From Echiichthys vipera (lineage: Eukaryota; Chordata; Actinopteri; Perciformes; Trachinidae), in NCBI GenBank assembly GCA_963691815.1, contig OY829650.1, positions 6,893,527 to 6,957,526 on the forward strand: DNA of 64,000 bases, given 5' to 3'. Below, in pieces: positions 44,925 to 58,454 of the stretch. The translations under genes were made by a program, and so were the position numbers. A model generated the notes under the pieces. That model was not told where the DNA came from, did not search any database, and saw nothing but the letters and a program-made list of their open reading frames with translations. Every line of letters begins with the position of its first letter. Within the stretch, counting starts at the first letter, position 1.

Positions 44925-44930
44925 AATAAA
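44925..44930 (+). promoter_or_regulatory. Polyadenylation signal, C1q-like gene 2
   Basis: AATAAA 210 bp after the stop, followed by TCATTTGAAACTAAATGGCG, similar to the gene 1 flank. Confidence 0.6.
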
Positions 44931-45035
44931 TCATTTGAAACTAAATGGCGTTATGAGGTGTTTTGTCTCCACACTCAATAACTGATGAAGCATCCTATGA
45001 CACTGTTGGACTCACGATGGCATCAATTTATATCT

Positions 45036-45170
45036 TCACCCGTTCACAGCTGGTGTTGTTGCGGCTGGGGACCAGGTGAAGTCCTACCAACCAAAATCAT
45101 GTCTCATCTGCAATCAAAACAGTATAACAGTATAAGTACACTTTCACTGGCTTCCTGCTGTATTTCTCTG
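45036..45170 (+). pseudogene. Relic of a fifth C1q-domain gene (last-exon 3' end only)
   Basis: The stretch TTCACCCGTTCACAGCTGG ... GCTGGGGACCAGGTG ... ATGTCTCATCTGCAATCAAAACAGTATAA ... CTTTCACTGGCTTCCTGCTGTATTTCTCTGAA lines up with the last part of gene 2's final exon (44580-44700: ACCCGTCACCTGAAGGCTGGGGACGAGGTG ... TGTGTCATCTGTGATGACC ... CTTTCACTTGTTTCCTGCTGTATGCTACTGA). Indels and a stop break the frame. Gene-1-like 3' UTR words follow (CTCCATCCCGACAAC at 45215; ATGTCTTGTAAATTGTGATAGAAATA at 45383). No upstream exons remain. Confidence 0.75.
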
Positions 45171-46134
45171 AATTATTCAGCAAAGTATATCGGTTTTAGG
45201 CTTTTTAACAACACTCCTCCATCCCGACAACGCTATCATCCTTATTTTGGTTCACTATTCATCCCGAGATGCCGTCCCATCGATTATCAGTGCTACCTTT
45301 GGAGGGAAGAGAGGTTTTTAATCCACCTTTGACGCATTTTTCACCGTAGCAGCTGTTGATCTCTTTTGAAATTACTGAAATAATGTCTTGTAAATTGTGA
45401 TAGAAATATTAGTTTTAAATATCTGTGTAACTACCTGAAACCTACCAGTGAAATTAACCAGACTAGTTAGCATTTCAATCTCCACTAAATAAACTGCATA
45501 CAAAAAGATGGAGAGAGGTTGGATTAATGATTGAGCTACTTTGTACTGGTTAATAAAACTGTAACGTTTTAGGATGTTCTCAACCACATTATGAAATATT
45601 TCATTGAATATATATCATCATATATCAAATATCATCCACATAAATTAAATACAGTGAGATAAATAAAGCTTCTTGAATCTTGAATCTTGAATATAGTTCA
45701 ACTTTAACTCAAATGCTGTATTGTATATTGTGGCCTTTTTTCATGTTTCTGGACACATCATGTCTCTAATGAAAGCAGCGAGGGAGACAGTAAGCATGAA
45801 ACGGGATGTGACTCATAATAACACATCTATACCTTTTATATCATCTTTTCTTTTCATTATTTAACACAGCAAATTGATCTGGTACCGAAAAAAAAAAAAT
45901 CACAAGCAGATCAGCGCACTCATGACTTAAAGCAATTCTTCTTCTTCTACTACCAGTGTATCAGATTGGATGAAGTGGTAAATCTAGACAGAACTACAGT
46001 GCAGATGCCTGAGACAATGAAACTAATCAATATGTTAAGAATCAGCAGCATAGTATCATGCAGCTCTTCAAACCGTATGCTCGTCTGCTGATGAGACTGC
46101 ACTGGAAACCTCTTTCCAGACGCAGGTGATGCCT

Positions 46135-46391
46135 GGCACAGAGCCTTTGAAGGTGTCTGCTTGGTTACAGGAAAGTGAGAGCACCTGGTGATGACTATAA
46201 AACATCTACAGGCAAGTAGGGCGGGCGATTAAAAAAAAAAAAAAAAAAACAAGGAGGAGCGATGAGAGAATAGGAGGAATAAAACTATACTAAACTGGCA
46301 ACCAGGGAGGGGCCCTGAGAAAAATATATATCCATGACACTTCCTCCACTAATCAGTCTATCACACCTTCCATCCTACAGAAGCCGTCAAC
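46135..46391 (+). promoter_or_regulatory. Promoter of C1q-like gene 3
   Basis: TATATAT at 46325-46331 lies 61 bp upstream of the ATG. GGGAGGGGCCCTGAGAAAAA precedes it and AAGGAGGAGCGATG lies further up, both shared with the gene 2 promoter. A run of 19 A (46231-46250) is specific to this copy. Confidence 0.6.
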
Positions 46392-46869
46392 ATGAGAGGT
46401 GAGACTTAACACATTTACAGACGCAGTGTATACAACATTACAGTAACAGGCAACTCATGTAAAGCTCCTTCTGGGTTTAGTGCTACATGCCTTTTCTCTT
46501 TTTTCCCCTTAGCCGTTGTACTCATGTGTCTACTGCCTGCTGCCCTTGGAAGTTGGCCACATCGCCACACACCGGATCCAAACCCCAGACCGGGCGGTGG
46601 TGAGGAATAGCGGGTGCATAATCGATGTGTCTGCATATATTCTTATCTGCAAGTGTATTCATGTGCGTTTGTGTTCAGAGTGTGGCACGAGCGAGGCTTC
46701 TTGTAGCTGCTGCGTGATGGTTAAAGAGCTGGACAGGATGAGGACGTACTTTAACACCACCCTGAATAAGTTGGAGGAGGAGTACTTACAAATAGAGCAA
46801 AGTCTAAACATTATTGAAGGTGAGAGATACACACATCAAGAGTGCAGATTATAAAATCATCTAAACGAT

Positions 46870-46949
<80 letters not shown>

Positions 46950-47461
46950 CAGGCTGTTACTAATGTTAATGAAACTACAATGATCTACTGTTTTTTTTTT
47001 AACTCTCAACCTGTTATCTCCCCTTTGCAACTCCAGACAGCTACACTGCATTCTCTGCCGCTCTACACGACGAATTTAAGTGTATCGGCCCCTTTTCTGA
47101 AGACGCCACCATCATCTATGAACATGTCTTCCTCAACTTGGGCGATGCGTACAGTGTGAACACCGGTATCGTCACTGTTTCAAAAGCCGGCGTCTACGGC
47201 ATCACCCTCACGGTCTACAGTGACGCTGGTGCTCCTGGTATCACCTTGGTCGCCTGCGCCACTGTGCTGGTTAACGGCCAGATGGTGGTCGGTTCCAGAG
47301 AAATAAATACACAAGACCAAGAGGACAGTGTCACTATTGCTGTGGCCCTCCACCTGAAGGCCGGGGACGAGCTGGTTGTCAACCTGCCCAAAGGATGTTT
47401 CCTCTGTGACGGAGGCAACCACTATAACACGTTCAGTGTCTTTCTGCTTTATCCTGAGTAA
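46392..47461 (+). CDS. Secreted short C1q-domain protein, gene 3
   Basis: Exons 46392-46398, 46513-46599, 46679-46819 and 47037-47461 give 219 residues, with the same phases as genes 1 and 2. Signal peptide MRAVVLMCLLPAALG. Short Pro/His/Arg linker. Cys cluster C33, C40, C42, C43 (CGTSEASCSCCVMV). Sequon at Asn57 (YFNTT) in a helix-prone stretch (LDRMRTYFNTTLNKLEEEYL). C1q domain from about 79 (AFSAALHDEFKCIGPF, FLNLGDAYSVNTGIVTVSKA, GVYGITLTVYSDAG, YNTFSVFLLYPE). It is more diverged than gene 1 is from gene 2. Intron 3 holds a long CA microsatellite. Function unknown; probably forms homo- or hetero-oligomers with its neighbours (inference). Confidence 0.9.
46870..46948. repeat. (CA)n microsatellite in C1q-like gene 3 intron 3
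   Basis: About 39 CA units between exons 3 and 4. Confidence 0.95.
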
Positions 47462-47715
47462 GTTAGGGAGGCAGAGTGCACCACGGTACCAACTCTTAGA
47501 GTCTGCTGGAAGAAATCCTTCTGCGGTGCCTTGTGGCCCTCATCTCAATCTGATATTAATCCATCTAATCTGAATTCAACCTATGCAATTTGAGTATCTT
47601 AATTATGCAATAGCTTATATTGTTCTTGCTGAAATGATGTCTTGTAACATTTGGAGAAATTCACTAAATACCCATGCACCTGTAAAAATGAGACAAAAGA
47701 AATGTCATTATTTGA

Positions 47716-47721
47716 AATAAA
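47716..47721 (+). promoter_or_regulatory. Polyadenylation signal, C1q-like gene 3
   Basis: AATAAA 255 bp after the stop, with TTTTGTTTC-rich DNA downstream. Confidence 0.6.
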
Positions 47722-50580
47722 GCAGTTGGCACTATTTCTGATTTTGTTTCAACTGTTGTGTGTTAAAGTCTTTATATATTACTGTTTTCTATCTCCCCTG
47801 TCCATTCTTGATGTAGTTTTACAGTGGTGGATGGGACAGAACTATTTTTTGATATTAGAATTTTACTCAATAACATATTTAAATAGATTTAAATAAAGAA
47901 ATGGATTCACGGTTTTGGTTACTCTGGGTTTAAACCTTCCTTACAGAACATCATGAGAAAATAAAATCAAAATGAAAACAATATCACCAGCCAGGTGAAG
48001 TAGACTATGTTGTTAAGTCTAGATAACAATACCACACATACAGTACAATTAGATGGTAACATTTAGTTACTGTTTACTGTAGTACTTTTTATGCAACATT
48101 TTTACCACAATAAGACCACTGCATACAACATACAGAGCTTAAGAGACAAATTAAGGTTTATTATACAACAGATCCTCCTATCTTTGCTCTAGGCCGATGG
48201 CCAGCTTCAGAGCAAATGTATCAGTCCATGTCCGTCCCTTCTTTTGATAATTCAAGCAACTCAGTACAGGTTGATCCCTCATGATAGTTCAGGTGCTGTA
48301 GATGCCAATTACCTCTTGTCCTGTAAATGGGACAGGACGCCAGTCTATCACAGGGCACATAGAGACGAACAGAGACAGACAACAATTCACACCTACGGAC
48401 AATTTTTCATTGTAACTTTCACACCTTACTGTAACTATGATTTGGAAATAAATTATTGACACTAACACTAAGTTTGGTGTTCATCTTCCTCCTTTGTTGC
48501 GGCCACGAACCGGTCGTAACACGTAAAGCAACCACTTATTTTCTGTTTGCAGTCCTAGACTGCTTGATTTCTATTGTTACTTACTTGTATAACAGTTTGT
48601 TCAGAAGAGCTGGGAGTTAGACCTCTCTTGGGAATTGACCATAACATCGCTATGTAGGATAACCCATTTTGGCACACAAAAGGAATGCATATTTCCTTAC
48701 GCAATGTAATACACAGGACCACATTTCCTTATTTTATTTTTATTTTTGAAATCATTTTATGGTAATTTCTGTGTTTTGTCAGCTTCATCAAATGTGCGGG
48801 CCCAGTTTGGGAAGGCTTTTGACTTCAATAGTTTTCTACATATTAAAGGAAATTGTTAAATGAAAGATGTGGCACAATATTCAAACACATACAGCAATGA
48901 GATCTGTAGGACTGAACCATGATAAAGTGAATAATCAAACTTAAGTGAAAACATTTTTAATTAGTTGTGTATTTCCCGACTTCTTAGCAAGACATTGCTG
49001 CTGACATTACTCCACTTACTGATGACTGGCTTCATTCATCACAGGAAGATTAACCCACACACATTTTCACCTCCATATAAAAACAATCTTGGAAAGATGA
49101 CCGCTCTTTTAATTTCACCATTATGGAGTTATTCAAAAGCTCTGGTTTGAAATCACATCTGAGGTCAGGGGCGCGGTACATGTCACATTTATCATGTGCT
49201 GTTATGTGAGTCATCTCAAGGATTGGGGCTCTGTTTTGATGAGAAATAAAATAAAAAACAAACAATAAAACATCTGATACACCCTGGCCTCCATCTAGCA
49301 GATAAGGCAATGCGAAGAACCAGGTCAGTTGATTTGGGATATAAAAACACCAACAAACACCAACAATGCAACGTCCCAGGAGTCAGGACTACATTCAAGG
49401 TGACTGTCAACAGAGGAAACACCTTGTTATCTAATAGGACCAGAGGAAGGAACAACACTGTGCAACTTCAGTTGTACACACATCTGACCATTAATCCCCA
49501 AAACGCACAAAAACATTTTCCCTTTAGACCCCCATTATGAGAGACGCAGATGTAATTTATTCCTCTTCATATTTAGATTTTTATGATTTTTATGAGTCTG
49601 TATGTACAACAGCGTGAGGTCGTATGAAGTCAGTGTTTATGAGAAGGTTTTTTTAAGCTTATTTTAAATGTTTTATGTATCGTCCTATTGTATTTTGCCT
49701 GTGATTTCTGAAACGGTGTCATAGATTTTAACTGCGCAACTAATCTACCTTCAGGTACAAATAAAGTAACCTGAACCAGAACCTGAAGGTCTTTGGAGAA
49801 AGCAATATTTACCGACAGCTTTACGGCCAACTAACAAATGACTGTGGAACAACAAAAGCTCTATTATAATCTTTATACATCACATAAAGGTGGTTTCCGG
49901 GTTCTTTGTTTGTCTGTGTGATACATATTGCACAAACAGCTTAGATTCCAGACTTTCTTTGAATCTGTCAAAAACAAGATGAAAGAAGGCAACAGGCAAG
50001 CATTTCATTGTGGCTTTGTGATTTATTGAATACATATTGGCCCCAAACACAGGATCTTTCCATTCAATACGGGGTCCACTTAAGCCAAATAACTATCACA
50101 TATCTCAACCACAACGAACCACAATTATTACATCTGGATATCCATCAATATCCCACCTAAGGGAAAGTAATTGTGAGAACACACAGTATCACTACTCTCT
50201 TCCATCTTCCAGCATGAGAACCAGGTGACTTTGGGTCGTGTTCACAGATCTAGGCCTTTATCGATGGGCCGATAACACTTCCCTATCAGCTTCTTTTGTC
50301 TTCTCCTCTGTAGGCCACTATATTTCCTCAGGGGCCTGACAGCAGTGGTATCCATATCAGCATTTCCGAGCAGCTGGTGTCATCCAGGAGGGTGGCAATC
50401 AGACACTGCTGCCCTAATAAGGAGTATTATGGTCCCAACAATACAAGTTGAGTTTTTGTTGTTTTCACGCTAAATGAAAACCCTTGCGTGTACTGTATTA
50501 CCTGTGGGTTTGTGCGTGCGCCTACAGGAGGTGTCATTGACCTCCGAAAGGGGAGGATCACCTCAAGTGCATCAATAAGA
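47722..50580. other. Spacer between C1q-like genes 3 and 4
   Basis: About 2.9 kb of AT-rich DNA with no recognised gene. A degraded dispersed repeat at 48295-48420 contains GACGCCAGTCTATCACAGGGCACATAGAGAC and TTCACACCTACGGACAATTTT, common in fish repeats. Short frames here look random. Confidence 0.55.
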
Positions 50581-50687
50581 AGCTAAGACCATCCCCTGCT
50601 TAAAATCCTCGCTCTCAGTTTAACAAACTCACAACAACTCGACTATTTTAGTCTTTCAGACCAAGGAGAGGGAGGAACCAAAAAACA
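50580..50687 (+). other. Candidate 5' non-coding exon of C1q-like gene 4
   Basis: CAAGGAGAGGGAGGAACCAAAAAACA is followed by GTAAGTTT, a near-perfect donor at 50688. Because the start codon at 52134 sits immediately after an acceptor (TTTTCCAG), an upstream leader exon is required, and this is the best candidate. Its 5' end is not defined. Confidence 0.45.
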
Positions 50688-51077
50688 GTAAGTTTATGAT
50701 TCCATTAGATATATTAATATATCTTAAAAGACAATCTAAAATTGGTCTTTCTGGTTGTCGCCCACCAAACATTATACACAATAGTTAGCTTAAATATTTG
50801 GCTAATTATTGGTATGATGATTGATATAGTGACACAAAAACAGGTTGGTAGGGCAGGCTGGGCTTGACTGGTATTGTAACACATCTAGAGTTTAAAGCTT
50901 ATTTTCAAAATGTAACTTGTTGGTAGATTAAATACCTTAAAGCAAATTCATGAATCCAGCATGTGAATGAATTGAAATCAGTTGTGGTATCTTTACTTCC
51001 TGTCACTTTTGCTTATTTTTTCCCGTTATAACAGTTACTTATTATTCGATGTAATAACTTAGGCCTCTAAGGTTTCT

Positions 51078-51092
51078 GGCCACTAGGGGGCA
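51078..51092. promoter_or_regulatory. Candidate CTCF-type site
   Basis: GGCCACTAGGGGGCA matches the CTCF core (CCACTAGGGGGC). It would lie in intron 1 of C1q-like gene 4, between that gene and the three paralogues. Fish repeats can carry the same motif, so binding is not established. Confidence 0.4.
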
Positions 51093-52133
51093 TAAAGAGT
51101 CGAAAACAAACTAATATGGGTTAAAAAAAAAGAAGTTGAGGTTAACCTAATGGCAAGCATATGCCTATATTTAATGGGAGTGGCTTTTCTGACCCCTCAA
51201 AGCTTTGGCCCAAACATTTATCTGTGTTTTATCTGCTCAATGTTTGAATTTCTTTAAGTGCCTAGTTGAGGCTTTGTTGTTGGCTAATTCAGGGCAGATT
51301 TGTTTCTGCTTCCTTGTAAGCATTGATTTGGTTATTTGCAGGACAAACGTGTAGATTGAAAAAAACAGGCACATTTTGTTGGGAAAGTGAAACATAAAAT
51401 CCTCATCAGCATTTAAATGAATATAACATCATTTAAATAGGAAGAAGCTTCTCAGGAAGTATGTCCACAAAGGAGATTATGTTGTCAATTTGGTTTGTTT
51501 GTCAGCGGGATTACGAAAAAACTATTGCCCTGATTTACATGAAATTTAGTGGAAGGGTGTAGTATGGGTCAACATTTTCTGAATCACGTGGCAATTCCGC
51601 TATTTTTTTCATCATTGTTATATAGGGCCTTGGGTGAGATCTGCGCTCTCCAAGTGATCTTCTAGTAACACACTAAAATTCGGTTGACCTGCAGATCATT
51701 AAACACATGCTTACAGTGTTGTTTTGTGGAAATGGCTGCTCTCAATGACTCGCATAACGGTCAATTAATAACTGTAGGAACACTCAACTATACAGTGTAA
51801 AAGTATATAATACAATCAACTTGCACAACAACACTTAATATACAGTATGCAGATATCAAAAACATTGCTTAATACAGATTTAAACAGACTAATTTTGAAA
51901 TCAGCATACAGGAAGCATGTACAAAAAAATGCTCCAAACTTTGCTAGAATTCCACTATTAAATGTTCAACAAGTGATATCAGACATGTGTAATTACTGAT
52001 CTGAACTCAGTTAAGTAAAATTAAATTAAATAGCATGTAAACCATCTTGTGACAAAGCAGTAAGTGTCTCTGGTCTGGGTGCATATTGATCCATGATGAC
52101 TGATCCAGTACTAACTATTTTCTTATTTTCCAG

Positions 52134-53995
<1,862 letters not shown>

Positions 53996-54317
53996 ACTCT
54001 TAACTGAGATTCTGATTCATGAAAACAAAAGTGTATCGCATGTTGACCCATCGGAAGTATTTATGCACAATCGAGGGACAAGCCCCGTAGTTCAACCACT
54101 GCAGTAGAGATAAACAAGATAAGATGTACACACAGCTGGAGCGTGTGTATTCACACATTTACGAACAATCACAAAGAGGCGCACATTTATATTGTTGCAT
54201 AGCATGAAAACAGAAAGAGTGAAAACATAAAGCATGGGACTAAACTACCACAATTACAGTTACAGTCTGTGTATAGAGGGAGTGTGATGGGAAGGGAGTG
54301 TGTTTTGATTTGGAAAT

Positions 54318-54323
54318 AATAAA
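54318..54323 (+). promoter_or_regulatory. Polyadenylation signal, C1q-like gene 4
   Basis: AATAAA 323 bp after the stop, followed by a TTATTTTTTTTAATTTT stretch. Confidence 0.6.
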
Positions 54324-54372
54324 AGTTTATTTGACAGGTATCATTATTTTTTTTAATTTTCTATGTATTTTA

Positions 54373-54373
<1 letters not shown>

Positions 54374-54458
<85 letters not shown>
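54374..54458. repeat. (CA)n microsatellite
   Basis: About 42 CA units with one CG interruption near 54424. Confidence 0.95.
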
Positions 54459-54460
<2 letters not shown>

Positions 54461-54924
54461 GCTTGCCTCTCGCCTTAACCTTAATTTTAACCTAACCCTA
54501 CCTTTAACCATTGACACAAAAATCGGCCTTTTCCCAAATGGGGACACAGCTTTGGTCCTCATTGGACAAGCAGTCCCCATTTAACTGGTCTTTCTGTTTA
54601 TGTGTGCGACTTGGGCTACCTATGGGGACTAAACCACACCAAAGACCATGAATGGAAGTAGGTAGCATTCAGAGGCACTGAATGATAGCAGCGGATCATA
54701 ACGCTGGCCTATGACAATATTGTATAACACTGTGAACAAGTGCCTTTCATGGAAGCTCACTACAACCAGCCAGACTAAGTAAATTCCTCCAGTTGAATAA
54801 ACACATGATGTAGGAGAAGCTTACACACACACTTTCACACATGCATGCACACTCACACAAACATTGAGAGTTTAGACATACCAGTCATTCATGTGGCAGC
54901 AGGAAGTACTGAGTCTGTGTGGGT

Positions 54925-55015
54925 ACGTTAAAGGGATAGTTTGACATTTTGGTAAATATGCTCATTCACCTTCTTGCTGGGAGTTAGATTGATAGTGCTC
55001 ACAGCTGATAACAGC
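54925..55015. repeat. Dispersed fish repeat end
   Basis: AAAGGGATAGTTTGACATTTTGGTAAATATGCTCATTCACCTTCTTGC resembles a very common fish repeat start. A related opposite-orientation end with TGTTTCCCTGTTTCCAGTCTTATACTAAG is at 55555-55640, with a LINE fragment between them. Confidence 0.5.
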
Positions 55016-55017
55016 CA

Positions 55018-55540
55018 AGGCAAGGCAAGGCAGCTTTATTTGTATAGCACTTTTCATACACAGGGCAGACTCAAAGTGCTTCACAGCACAACATGTCATG
55101 AATTCAAATGCATTACAGGAAGACAAAGAGAATAAAAACATAGACAATAATAAAAACAGTGCGGACGTTAAAAGTGCAGAGATTTAGCAGAAGTGTTCAG
55201 GTGAACATAAAAGTTTTCAGTCTAGTTTTAAAAGTGGTCAGAGTGGGTGAAAGTCTCACATCTTCAGGAAGTTTATTCCAGCTGTTTGTTGCATAATGAC
55301 TGAAAGATGCTTTCCCTTGATTTGAGTTTACTCTGCGAACCACTAACAGATTGGTCTCAGAGGATCTTAGTGATCTAGAAGGCTTATGTAGTGGGAGCAT
55401 ATCGGTGATATACCTCGGCCCTAGACCATGAAGTGATTTATATGTGAGCAGGAGGATTTTGAAATCAATTCTCTGACGTACAGGAAGCCAGTGTAATGAT
55501 TTAAGAATTGGTGTAATGTGCTCACATTTTTTGGTCTTTG
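55018..55540 (-). mobile_element. 5'-truncated non-LTR retrotransposon (reverse-transcriptase C-terminus)
   Basis: The minus strand from 55530 encodes EHITPILKSLHWLPVRQRID, then FKILLLTYKSLHGLGPRYIT, DMLPLHKPSRSLRSSETNLL and SFSHYATNSWNKLPEDVRLS, ending FKTRLKTFMFT and a stop at 55198-55200. This is the well-known C-terminal block of fish LINE ORF2. A tail with TATTTGTATAGCACTTTTC reversed and CCTTGCCTTGG units lies at 55018-55070. It is nearly free of frame breaks, so fairly young, but only the 3' end was copied. Confidence 0.85.
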
Positions 55541-55747
55541 TTTGTTAGCCAGATGAGGGTTGGGAGGTGGATCTGGTAACCAGGCTAGATGTTTCCCTGT
55601 TTCCAGTCTTATACTAAGTGTAGCCTGGTATAAAAACATAATCAAGAATACAGCTACATTTAGTTCTGAACAAACACAGCAGTCGAATAACCAGTTTCAT
55701 TTAATCGAGAAGAAAAAAAACTTTTAATTAGTAAGACGGTAATTTGG

Positions 55748-56290
55748 CTGCCTTTTTTTGCAGCCTGGTTCCACAAATTCAGAAAAGCGGAAGTACCCTA
55801 ACGTGACGTGTCGCACCATCCCGGCTGCTCAATTTCCATGTAAATAGAGTTGATGCAGCTTGGCGGCACCCACAGCCAGGAGTTTTAAAAGCAGTAAACA
55901 GCTGATCACAGGAACGAGAGACAGCAAAATATCGACCGTGGTGATGAGCAACTGGAAAGCCTGTGAGATGCTGACTATCACGGCAGAGAAAGTCGTGAAG
56001 TATCAGATCACGGGGCTAACTTCTCCCCACACATATGTTGTACGTGACTATACGCCCAACTTTGTGCAAATTGCAGCCTTTGCCTGGCCGCAGATGTACC
56101 ACATTTTGTATAAAAAGTCCTTTAAAGAAAAATCACTGAAACTTAATTCACCATTCACTGCAACCAAAAGTTACCACACCCAAACTACCACTGCACAGCC
56201 TACCACTCCACTACAAATCAGATGCCACAACACACCAAACCATACCGAGAGCACCCACCGGCTGCCACTATAGAAAACCCTACAGAGGGA
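55748..56290 (+). other. Unidentified region with a 137-codon open frame
   Basis: An open frame runs from about 55860 to 56273, but its first codon is TTG, and the encoded protein (SNWKACEMLTITAEKVVKYQ ...) matches no family I know. The last third is Thr/His/Pro-rich. It has no clear splice links. It may be repeat-derived; I do not call it a gene. Confidence 0.25.
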
Positions 56291-56431
56291 CAGGAGGACC
56301 AGAGTTAGTTGAGCTTAACAAAGTATATGTCCTGTATATACACACACACAAACTAAGTAGCATTAGTATTAAGGCTACTGACTACGTTTCATGGCATACA
56401 GTATTAGCAGAAAATACATATGTAGCCCCAT

Positions 56432-56675
56432 TAAGAAGAATTCCTTTATTTGTCCCACAATGGGGAAACTCGATTTTCACTCTATTTTTTCATTTTACAC
56501 ACAGGCCCGAAATACACACACATGCACAGACAGGACCTATATAAATGCAACTAATGGAGAGATGTTAGAGCGAGAGGGCTGCCAGTGACGGTGCCTTGCT
56601 CAACAGCACCTCGGCAGTTGATCCTTCAGTTCCCAGCCAAGTCACCTATGGACTGAGCTACTGCCGCCCAAATAC
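56432..56675 (-). mobile_element. SINE-type retroposon, minus orientation
   Basis: The minus strand starts GGGCGGCAGTAGCTCAGTCCATAGGTGACTTGGCTGGGAA, the same tRNA-like head as the SINE at 21081. It passes through GCCGAGGTGCTGTTGAGCAAG and ends at 56437 in CCCCATTGTGGGACAAATAAAGG, the tail also seen at 15905. This copy therefore links the head and tail seen separately elsewhere in the window. Confidence 0.7.
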
Positions 56676-57024
56676 TTAGTCATTCATTGAGTTTAGTTAT
56701 TTTATTTACATCAATTTACATTAACGTACTCAGTATTAGTTTACATTTAGTGTTGATAATCAGGAAGAAGCATTGGCTTATTCATTCCTACCCCTTCTCC
56801 AATTAGTACCTAGTACTATAGGTTTTCTTACTTCCTGTGTATCCTGTTTTTTATTTTAAATATATATATTTTTTTGTGATCTCGAGGAATATGTTGTGGC
56901 CTTAATATCTCTTAATATCACAAAGGAATAACATTGTGATTATGAGGCAAATGTTCATCATTTACTGATTGCGAACACAGGTTTGTACACACTGCAAAAG
57001 GCCAGTGATACAGACTTGATTTTC

Positions 57025-57195
57025 TCATCTCTCATCTCATCTCATCTCATCTTCAGCCTCTTATCCGGGGCAGCAGCTTTAGCAGGGGACCCCAAACTTC
57101 CCTTTCCCGGGCCACATTAACCAGCTCTAACTGGGGGACCCCGAGGCTTTTCCAGGCCAGTGTGGAGATATAATCTCTCCACCTAGTCCTGAGTC
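57025..57195. repeat. (CTCAT)n and dispersed repeat
   Basis: CTCATCTCATCTCATCTCATC leads into TTATCCGGGGCAGCAGC, TTCCCTTTCCCGGGCCACATT and CCAGGCCAGTGTGGAGATATAATCTCTCCACC, words common in fish retroelement 3' ends. Confidence 0.6.
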
Positions 57196-57218
57196 TTGAT
57201 TTTATTTAATATAATTGT

Positions 57219-57653
57219 ATATGAAGAGCTCTTTTCCAAAACGAGATAAAAGCCAAATTTTTAAAAAATGAGTTTGAGACACTTTGCCGTATATAGAACC
57301 TTTTCACTGCTTCATCAGTGTTTCTGCCAAATCTCTATATTTCCTTGTTTAAAATGGTCTCAAGATGCAGTTCCTTTCCAAACCGCAACCAGCGCCAAAC
57401 CTATTTTTAGCCTACATGCGATACGTCCTCTCGACCAATCAGAATTCAGCGAGCGTTCAATGCGATCCAACATGGCGGCGCTCTGAAGCGGGAGAGTTTT
57501 TTGTGTCGTCCGTCCGTTCAACATGTTCAGACTGAGCCATAAACCATTTTGACAAGATACATTGAATATTAACCAAATGTGTGGGTCTAGGTAAAAAATG
57601 TAATTTTCCTGAAAACTATTAAAATGGATTTATAGCGTTTTGGAAAAGAGCTC

Positions 57654-57660
<7 letters not shown>
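57219..57660. mobile_element. MITE with ~25-bp terminal inverted repeats
   Basis: The left end ATATGAAGAGCTCTTTTCCAAAACG (57219-57243) is the inverse of the right end CGTTTTGGAAAAGAGCTCCTCATAT (57636-57660), with one mismatch. The element is about 440 bp, without a transposase frame. Flanks are TA-rich, compatible with a TA target (Tc1/mariner type), but the (AT)n array on the right prevents proof. Confidence 0.75.

Positions 57661-57722
<62 letters not shown>
57657..57722. repeat. (AT)n microsatellite
   Basis: About 33 AT units adjoining the right end of the MITE. Confidence 0.95.
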
Positions 57723-57729
<7 letters not shown>

Positions 57730-58249
57730 CAATTGTGATTATGTTGACTGATTTCGCAATGTGATATGATTCACGATAGTAGGGGGAATGATCATTTTTG
57801 CATCATTTTTTTTCATTTTCATTGAAAAACATCAAAATAAAAATCACTATGGTGTGAATTTGGCGAGGATCTGTACCCTACCAAGAGTTTTTTTTCTGTA
57901 GAATACAATTTGCAGGCCGGGACATTTCTGCAGCTCCATAATACTTGTTTTTTTCAGAATGGTATTTTGACACTTATTGTGTAGCCCTAACGTGCACTAC
58001 AGTGACAGTCCCTGAGAGTTGTTCTCAAGGTTGCAGTCGGATTTGTTGCTGCTTCGTTTGAGTGGTTACATTTGAGTTTCTCATCCTGAGTGAGATCCGT
58101 CTGCACCACTTTCCACCGAGGGAGTGAAGCCAACGGCGGTTCCACCATACGTTCAACACCTCTTACATTCAAACAGGAGCGCTGCCAAAAAGTGACTGGA
58201 ACGGAATGGGAGTGATGGAAACGTCATGAGTGATGGTGGCGTGGTGTAT

Positions 58250-58391
<142 letters not shown>

Positions 58392-58454
58392 GGTACAGCT
58401 ACTGAAGAGGACCCAGGACTTACATGGCGATCTCTGCCTGGATGATGGTGATGA

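Noticed and set aside
55860..56273. 137-codon frame as a protein-coding gene
   Set aside because: It begins with TTG rather than ATG, has no family match and sits in a repeat-dense area.
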